Shown in pieces: positions 23,351 to 26,396 of a stretch of 26,396 nucleotides of DNA. The notes beneath the pieces are model-generated. The model was given only the letters and a program-made list of their open reading frames with translations. It searched no databases and was not told the DNA's origin. How positions within the stretch are numbered: the first letter of the stretch is position 1; each line of letters starts with the position of its first letter. This DNA is from Methylophaga sp. GTDB taxonomy: Bacteria; Pseudomonadota; Gammaproteobacteria; Nitrosococcales; Methylophagaceae. The stretch spans positions 1 to 26,396 of the forward strand of contig WTAY01000213.1 of assembly GCA_013139345.1 (NCBI GenBank), in the 5' to 3' direction. The position numbers and the translations under genes are program-made.

Positions 23351-23968
23351 ATGACGAAAAAAAATTCTAAATCACTATTTGAAAATGAGCAGACTTTAAT
23401 TAAAAAGTTAATTGCTGGCGATCAAACTGCCTTTGAATATATTGTCTCCGAGCACCATAACATCATGCTATCTATTGCACGAGCCATTGTTGGTGAGGCA
23501 TTTGCTGATGAAGTTGTGCAAGAAGCATGGATGTCAGCAATTAAAGCTTTACCAAAATTTGAAGGGCGTTCAAAACTTAAAACATGGCTGCTTCATATAG
23601 TAAGTAATGGTGCTAAAAGCCGAATTCGCAGAGAAAATAGAATGGTCTCATTAGATGAAGGCTGGGAATCCGTCCCTGCTGATAAATTCGATCAGATCGG
23701 CCATCGACTTGATAATGTTTCTCCCTGGGAAGAAGCCACACCCGAAGCATTACTAGCAAATGAGCAACTACAATCTATCATTGAAGAAACATTCCAACAG
23801 CTTCCCGCTCATCAACGAGCCGTCCTAACTATGTATGACATGGAAGGCATAAAAATGGATGAGATTTGTAACATTCTTGATATCTCTGCGTCTAATGTTC
23901 GTGTATTACTACATAGAGCTAGAACAACGCTACATCATAGTATCGAAAAATATCAGGATAAGGTGTGA
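23351..23968 (+). CDS. ECF-type RNA polymerase sigma factor
   Basis: The 205-residue protein has sigma region 2 (about residues 32-98: FEYIVSEHHNIMLSIARAIVG, then DEVVQEAWMSAIKALPKFEG, the -10 recognition part) and region 4 (about 145-198: QLPAHQRAVLTMYDMEGIKMDEIC then helix-turn-helix ISASNVRVLLHRARTTL). No region 3 and no extra C-terminal domain. It is divergent from the cysteine-repeat gene and overlaps or nearly touches the anti-sigma gene, so the two form an operon. No good Shine-Dalgarno precedes the ATG. It probably drives the peptide gene and perhaps msrPQ in response to metal or oxidant stress; the signal is not visible in sequence. Confidence 0.93.
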   Translation: MTKKNSKSLFENEQTLIKKLIAGDQTAFEYIVSEHHNIMLSIARAIVGEAFADEVVQEAWMSAIKALPKFEGRSKLKTWLLHIVSNGAKSRIRRENRMVSLDEGWESVPADKFDQIGHRLDNVSPWEEATPEALLANEQLQSIIEETFQQLPAHQRAVLTMYDMEGIKMDEICNILDISASNVRVLLHRARTTLHHSIEKYQDKV

Positions 23969-23970
23969 TA

Positions 23971-24213
23971 ATGTACCAATGTAAAGACATCACAGAAGAA
24001 GTAAATAACTATATCGAAGGCGACCTGCCTTTCACTAAGCGTATAGGCTTATTCTTTCATTTTATTATGTGTAGCTGTTGCCGTAACTACTTACAGCAAA
24101 TTCGCTCTACAATCTCTGTTATCACCGTGTCACAACCTAAAGAGAAAGATAGTGCCGATCTCAAAGCACTAGCTAAACAATTGCACGATATGTGTGATGA
24201 ACACGAACACTAA
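23971..24213 (+). CDS. Zinc-finger (zf-HC2) anti-sigma factor
   Basis: An 80-residue cytoplasmic protein without a full membrane span, with the zinc anti-sigma signature HFIMCSCC (HxxxCxxC, about residues 28-35) in the family context CKDITEEVNNYIEGDLP...RNYLQQI. Such domains clamp sigma region 2 and 4 and may release on oxidation or metal loss. The ATG at 23971 lies two bases after the sigma stop; an in-frame GTG at 23965 would add two residues and overlap. The short length resembles ChrR/RsrA-like soluble regulators more than transmembrane RseA types. Confidence 0.85.
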   Translation: MYQCKDITEEVNNYIEGDLPFTKRIGLFFHFIMCSCCRNYLQQIRSTISVITVSQPKEKDSADLKALAKQLHDMCDEHEH

Positions 24214-24223
24214 TTAAAATCTG

Positions 24224-24251
24224 GGGCCAACTACCGTTTAGGCCCTTTTTT
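24224..24251 (+). terminator. Terminator of the sigma/anti-sigma operon
   Basis: GGGCC, a 12-base loop, then GGCCC and a run of six Ts, starting ten bases after the anti-sigma stop. Confidence 0.8.
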
Positions 24252-24448
24252 ACACTTGCCTTAATATATCCTTGATTGGCAAGTTGCTAGGCACTATAGT
24301 CCGTATATCCCCGTAATCTAGGAAGTCGCTTGATTCAGTGGGATATGTAAAAGGATCACAAGGAAACTTTCTTCCCGTTAATTACAAGTTATAACCACTT
24401 GTCCTATCATTCTTTGACAACTATACGTTAATTGCGTACAGTTTCTAT
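24252..24448. other. Non-coding junction between sigma operon and cassette array
   Basis: No gene seen. It contains two small inverted repeats, ACTTGCC...GGCAAGT (24254-24284) and ACAAGT...ACTTGT (24384-24402), and the promoter of the toxin gene. There is no recognisable complete attC or attI site; CGTTAATT at about 24427 might be the right-hand end of an attachment site, because it is where the first cassette would start. This is uncertain. Confidence 0.45.
24414..24442 (+). promoter_or_regulatory. Strong sigma-70 promoter of the toxin-antitoxin cassette, with palindrome
   Basis: TTGACA, a 17-base spacer and TACAGT. Start of transcription is predicted about seven bases past the -10, which falls on the ATG of the toxin gene at 24449. 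The spacer carries the imperfect palindrome TACGTTAATTGCGTA, a likely operator for the HigA-type antitoxin. Confidence 0.65.
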
Positions 24449-24781
24449 ATGAGAGGAATATTTGTTGAATCGAGTTTATTTGAGAAGTATCGAAATGATT
24501 ACTTATCTGATGAAGAATATAGAGAGTTACAAAATGAATTATTGTCCAATCCTAGGAAAGGAGATGTAATTCAAGCTACCGGGGGGTTAAGAAAAATTAG
24601 GGTAGCTTCAAAAAACAAAGGAAAACGAGGAGGTGCTCGAGTAATTTATTTTTATTTGCCAAGCTTTAAACGTTTTTACCTTTTAACAATCTATGCAAAG
24701 AATGAAGTCACAGATTTAACACTTCAAGAAAAAAAGCAACTTAAATCATTTGTAGAGGTATGGGTTAATGAGCAAGCGTAA
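24449..24781 (+). CDS. higB: HigB2-type RelE-family toxin
   Basis: The 110-residue protein is a RelE/ParE-superfamily ribosome-dependent mRNA interferase. It closely resembles the HigB2 toxin I recall from the Vibrio cholerae chromosomal integron: FVESSLFEKYRNDYLSDEEY, then GGLRKIRVASKNKGKRGGAR and RFYLLTIYAKNE. Toxin precedes antitoxin, the reverse of most systems and normal for HigBA. The start is supported by that N-terminal match, although no ribosome binding site is upstream. The gene overlaps higA by 14 bases and forms a cassette ending in the attC at 25086. Confidence 0.93.
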   Translation: MRGIFVESSLFEKYRNDYLSDEEYRELQNELLSNPRKGDVIQATGGLRKIRVASKNKGKRGGARVIYFYLPSFKRFYLLTIYAKNEVTDLTLQEKKQLKSFVEVWVNEQA

Positions 24782-25082
24782 TTTATTTTCAGAGTTATCT
24801 TTATCACTATCTGAGGCTAAAAAACATTCAGAGGGGAAACTAACTTTAAAAACAGTTCAAATTGATGACAAAGAAGGTTTCATTATTTTACCCAGTGAAA
24901 TAATAAATATTCGTAAAAAGTTTAATATGTCGCGAGGGTTATTTGCAAAGTATTTACACACATCCTCAAGAACTTTGGAGAGTTGGGAGCAAGGTAGAAG
25001 CTGTCCAAATGGTCAGGCAACTACTCTTTTGCGCTTAGTGCAAAGTCATCCAGAAACATTGTCACAAATAGCAGCACTTTAA
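24768..25082 (+). CDS. higA: HigA2-type antitoxin
   Basis: The 104-residue antitoxin has an N-terminal toxin-binding arm (residues 1-35, LFSELSLSLSEAKKHSEGKL) and a C-terminal helix-turn-helix of XRE type (MSRGLFAKYLHTSSRTLESWEQG). It matches the Vibrio HigA2/NadS-like group by motif order as I recall it. It should neutralise HigB and repress the operon by binding the palindrome over the promoter. A GAGG about ten bases before the ATG, inside higB, allows translation. The attC site starts four bases after its stop. Confidence 0.93.
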   Translation: MSKRNLFSELSLSLSEAKKHSEGKLTLKTVQIDDKEGFIILPSEIINIRKKFNMSRGLFAKYLHTSSRTLESWEQGRSCPNGQATTLLRLVQSHPETLSQIAAL

Positions 25083-25085
25083 AAG

Positions 25086-25188
25086 TTATAACAATGTGCA
25101 TGCAGTGGACACAGTAAAATTGGCATGCCATTTTGCTTTCGTAAAAGCCACGCCAGCTTTACTGTGCCACTGATGCACGGCGTTATGT
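25086..25188 (+). repeat. attC recombination site of the higBA cassette
   Basis: About 103 bp between TTATAAC (25086-25092) and GTTATGT (25182-25188). The arms pair with bulges: TGTGCATGCAGTGGACACAG on the left with CTGTGCCACTGATGCACGG on the right, then AGTAAAATTGGC with GCCAGCTTTACT. The unpaired bases and the loop fit the folded-strand attC structure recognised by integron integrases. Confidence 0.85.
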
Positions 25189-25209
25189 ATAAATAGAGAA
25201 ATATTATAT

Positions 25210-25434
25210 ATGCCAAAATACTTCAAAACTTCAATTGAGGTTACATCAGTATTTCAAACAGAAATCATGGCTGATGATGAAGAGAGTGCAAAATCTATCG
25301 CAAGAAAAACAGACGTTTCTACTTTAACGCCCGTATTAACAAAAACATCATCTGTAAGCGTTAAGTATGATGGCGAATGTAACTTTAATGTTGGAACAGA
25401 AGTAAACCATGATTTGTTTGGGCATGGGGAATAA
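25210..25434 (+). CDS. Cassette-encoded small protein of unknown function
   Basis: A 74-residue protein with no family I recognise. It is hydrophilic, and the first half (TSIEVTSVFQTEIMADDEESAKSIARK) may form a small beta-alpha fold as in short DUF-type cassette proteins. It begins 21 bp after the attC. The frame closes at TAA at 25432 within GGGGAATAAAAAATA; the reading frame -1 from there remains open for a further 45 codons with protein-like sequence, so the gene may have been truncated by a small indel. Confidence 0.6.
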   Translation: MPKYFKTSIEVTSVFQTEIMADDEESAKSIARKTDVSTLTPVLTKTSSVSVKYDGECNFNVGTEVNHDLFGHGE

Positions 25435-25571
25435 AAAATATTCAAAGAACTTCTAATAGTTCTAATGAAAAAGGCTATTCTGCTGAAATTGAGTTTGATA
25501 GTGGAAAAACCGTGGGGATTCATATGTCTACAGCTATGGCAAAAAACAAGTTGCAGGTATTAAATACATAA
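25413..25571 (+). pseudogene. Open reading continuation downstream of the cassette ORF, other frame
   Basis: The frame covering 25413-25571 is open with the sequence NIQRTSNSSNEKGYSAEIEF (from 25437) and ends VLNT-stop. It has no good start codon of its own. It could be the second half of the 25210 gene, separated by a frameshift near the GGGGAATAAAAAA run, or a remnant of another gene. Confidence 0.4.
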
Positions 25572-25595
25572 CAAAAAAATCAAGGCGACGGCTAA
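25566..25595 (+). repeat. Half attC remnant
   Basis: ACATAACAAAAAAATCAAGG then CGACGGC resembles the left arm of an attC (R'' box plus L'' arm). The complementary right arm and a GTTRRRY box are not found before the next gene starts at 25604. It is probably a truncated site that fused two cassettes. Confidence 0.5.
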
Positions 25596-25603
25596 AAGCA
25601 GAT

Positions 25604-26026
25604 ATGGATACTTATCAAAAATATGATATAGCAATAAAATCATTAGCGTTGATAATATCAGCAGTAATCTTTGTCTATGGTATTAATTCCTATAATGATG
25701 AGTCTAATCGTGATTTCAAAAGGCCGTTTCTTACGGCTCAAATTGAAGCATGCAAAAAATTAACGGAGGCAGTTGCAGATAAGCTATGGTCGCTTTATTA
25801 TAGCCAAGGCGCTCTGTTTCTTAATAACGAGGCTCTTTCAGAATACCGAGTATTTATTAAGGCAGTGGAAGACTGTCCTGGTAAAAGAACAATAAATGAG
25901 TGCCACCCCGCTAATTTTGGTAGTTATCAATTTAACATTGCTCAGGCATGTAGAAACGAGCTTGTAAAAACGTGGGGAAGTAATCCATATTTATGGGTAG
26001 AGGAATTAAGTGACCCATTGCTATAA
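25604..26026 (+). CDS. Cassette-encoded membrane-anchored protein of unknown function
   Basis: The 140-residue protein has a single N-terminal membrane span (about residues 9-26, SLALIISAVIFVYGI) and a soluble domain with four cysteines (EACKKL, EDCPGKR, NECHP, QACRNE), consistent with disulfides outside the cytoplasm. I do not recognise the family. It ends four bases before the second attC, the normal position in a gene cassette. The 5' end lies directly against the half attC. Confidence 0.7.
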   Translation: MDTYQKYDIAIKSLALIISAVIFVYGINSYNDESNRDFKRPFLTAQIEACKKLTEAVADKLWSLYYSQGALFLNNEALSEYRVFIKAVEDCPGKRTINECHPANFGSYQFNIAQACRNELVKTWGSNPYLWVEELSDPLL

Positions 26027-26029
26027 ATG

Positions 26030-26116
26030 GCATAACAATGCCATAAACTCGGACCCCAAAAAGCGCCGCTCCTTCGTCGCTCTGCTTTTTGGGTCCGGTT
26101 ATGGCTGGCGTTATAC
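26030..26116 (+). repeat. attC recombination site of the second cassette
   Basis: About 87 bp between GCATAAC (26030-26036) and GTTATAC (26110-26116). Arms TGCCATAAACTCGGACCCC and GGGTCCGGTTATGGC pair with two or three bulged bases; AAAAAGC pairs with GCTTTTT, and the inside (GCCGCTCC...) forms the loop. This is a textbook attC. Confidence 0.92.
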
Positions 26117-26123
26117 CTAAAAG

Positions 26124-26291
26124 ATGAAAAGCATTAAATCATTAATTGTCGACTTAGAATCTTTAGATTCAGCTACAAGAGATAAAGCAGCAATTTCACT
26201 AATGGATATTGGTGATTCTAGTGCTATCTTGCCGTTAATAAGAGCAATTAAGGTTCCTGCTAATATAAACGGTAATCCCCCCGAAAAATAA
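26124..26291 (+). pseudogene. HEAT-repeat cassette gene, interrupted at its 3' end by an IS
   Basis: The start MKSIKSLIVDLESLDSATRD with RDKAAISLMDIGDSSAILPL is a HEAT-repeat pattern. The protein of 55 residues stops within what looks like the second repeat, at ANINGN then PPEK. In similar proteins the text after such a stretch usually goes on with GTLVYAL-like sequence. The coding sequence is therefore probably cut by the insertion element whose left end is within about 26274-26293. It begins eight bases after the attC, as a cassette gene should. Confidence 0.6.
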
Positions 26292-26292
26292 T

Positions 26293-26396
26293 TGAAGTCA
26301 AAAGTGGAATTTTCTCTTATGCTTACCAGCAGGAGATTATTCATGAAAAAAGCACACTTTAGCGATAGCCAAATTTTAGCTATTTTAAAACAAGCC
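26293..26396 (+). mobile_element. IS3-family insertion sequence, left end (runs off window)
   Basis: The end probably starts TGAAGTCAAAAGTGGAATTT at 26293, though the precise terminal base is uncertain. It contains the beginning of the transposase OrfA, preceded by AGGAG. Only about 100 bp lie in the window. Confidence 0.6.
26343..26396 (+). CDS. IS3-family transposase OrfA, N-terminus only
   Basis: The first 18 residues MKKAHFSDSQILAILKQA match the start of IS3-group OrfA proteins (MKKxRFxxxQIxxILKxAExG), which form a helix-turn-helix DNA-binding domain. A GGAG lies ten bases ahead of the ATG. The rest is outside the window. Confidence 0.8.
   Translation, partial: MKKAHFSDSQILAILKQA

Noticed and set aside
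24252..24448. attI site or integron integrase promoter
   Set aside because: No integrase gene on either side in the window, and no sequence here has both core box and DRs I could recognise; listed only as a non-coding junction.
26117..26344. Minus-strand open frame of 75 residues at the window end
   Set aside because: It lies antisense across an attC end, a HEAT-repeat gene and an IS start; no coherent coding signal.
1..26396. tRNA, rRNA, riboswitch or CRISPR features
   Set aside because: I looked through the intergenic regions and saw no cloverleaf, rRNA segment, known riboswitch core or spaced direct-repeat array; short structured RNAs could still be missed by eye.

Overview
The window is a low-GC (roughly 40% by eye) gammaproteobacterial chromosome segment, probably from a free-living, facultatively denitrifying marine or aquatic organism. 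The basis is the gene set: a homodimeric-type pyruvate dehydrogenase (aceE-aceF-lpd), argG, rlmJ, MsrPQ, a copper nitrite reductase and a cytochrome-c NO reductase. The gene content would fit a Methylophaga-like or other Thiotrichales-like lineage, but the sequence does not prove the genus. Nearly all genes from 1 to 23.2 kb are on the minus strand; 23.35 kb to the end is plus strand.

Region 1 (1-11.2 kb) is a denitrification island. Read along the minus strand it contains rlmJ, a Crp/Fnr-type regulator (Dnr-like), norC, norB, a small membrane protein, norE, a norF-like gene, a hemerythrin-domain gene, norQ, two small membrane genes (one with a zinc ribbon), norD, nirK, an unknown exported protein and a Sco-type copper chaperone that is cut by the window edge. 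Three TTGAT-N4-ATCAA-type boxes lie ahead of norC, norE and nirK. The regulator 160 bp from norC is the obvious candidate to read them. NirK makes NO, NorCB reduces it to N2O, NorQ/NorD/NorE/NorF serve assembly, and Sco may supply copper.

Region 2 (11.2-20.4 kb) is housekeeping: a PilZ protein next to a diguanylate cyclase, argG, and the aceE-aceF-lpd operon, in which both E2 and E3 carry a nearly identical N-terminal lipoyl domain. Three related miniature inverted-repeat elements lie in intergenic gaps at 9.5, 11.2 and 14.4 kb.

Region 3 (20.4-24.25 kb) is a probable metal or oxidative stress module: msrQ, msrP, a DoxX gene and a secreted cysteine-repeat peptide like HvfA, divergent from an ECF sigma factor and its zinc-finger anti-sigma gene. 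The peptide has 57-bp repeats encoding EGKCGEAKCG. The DUF692 and DUF2063-type modification genes expected beside such a precursor are absent; a strong terminator sits in their place.

Region 4 (24.25-26.4 kb) is an integron-type cassette array without an integrase in view: a HigB2/HigA2 toxin-antitoxin cassette, a full attC site, a fused cassette carrying a half-attC remnant, a second full attC, and a HEAT-repeat cassette gene cut by the start of an IS3-family element that runs off the window.
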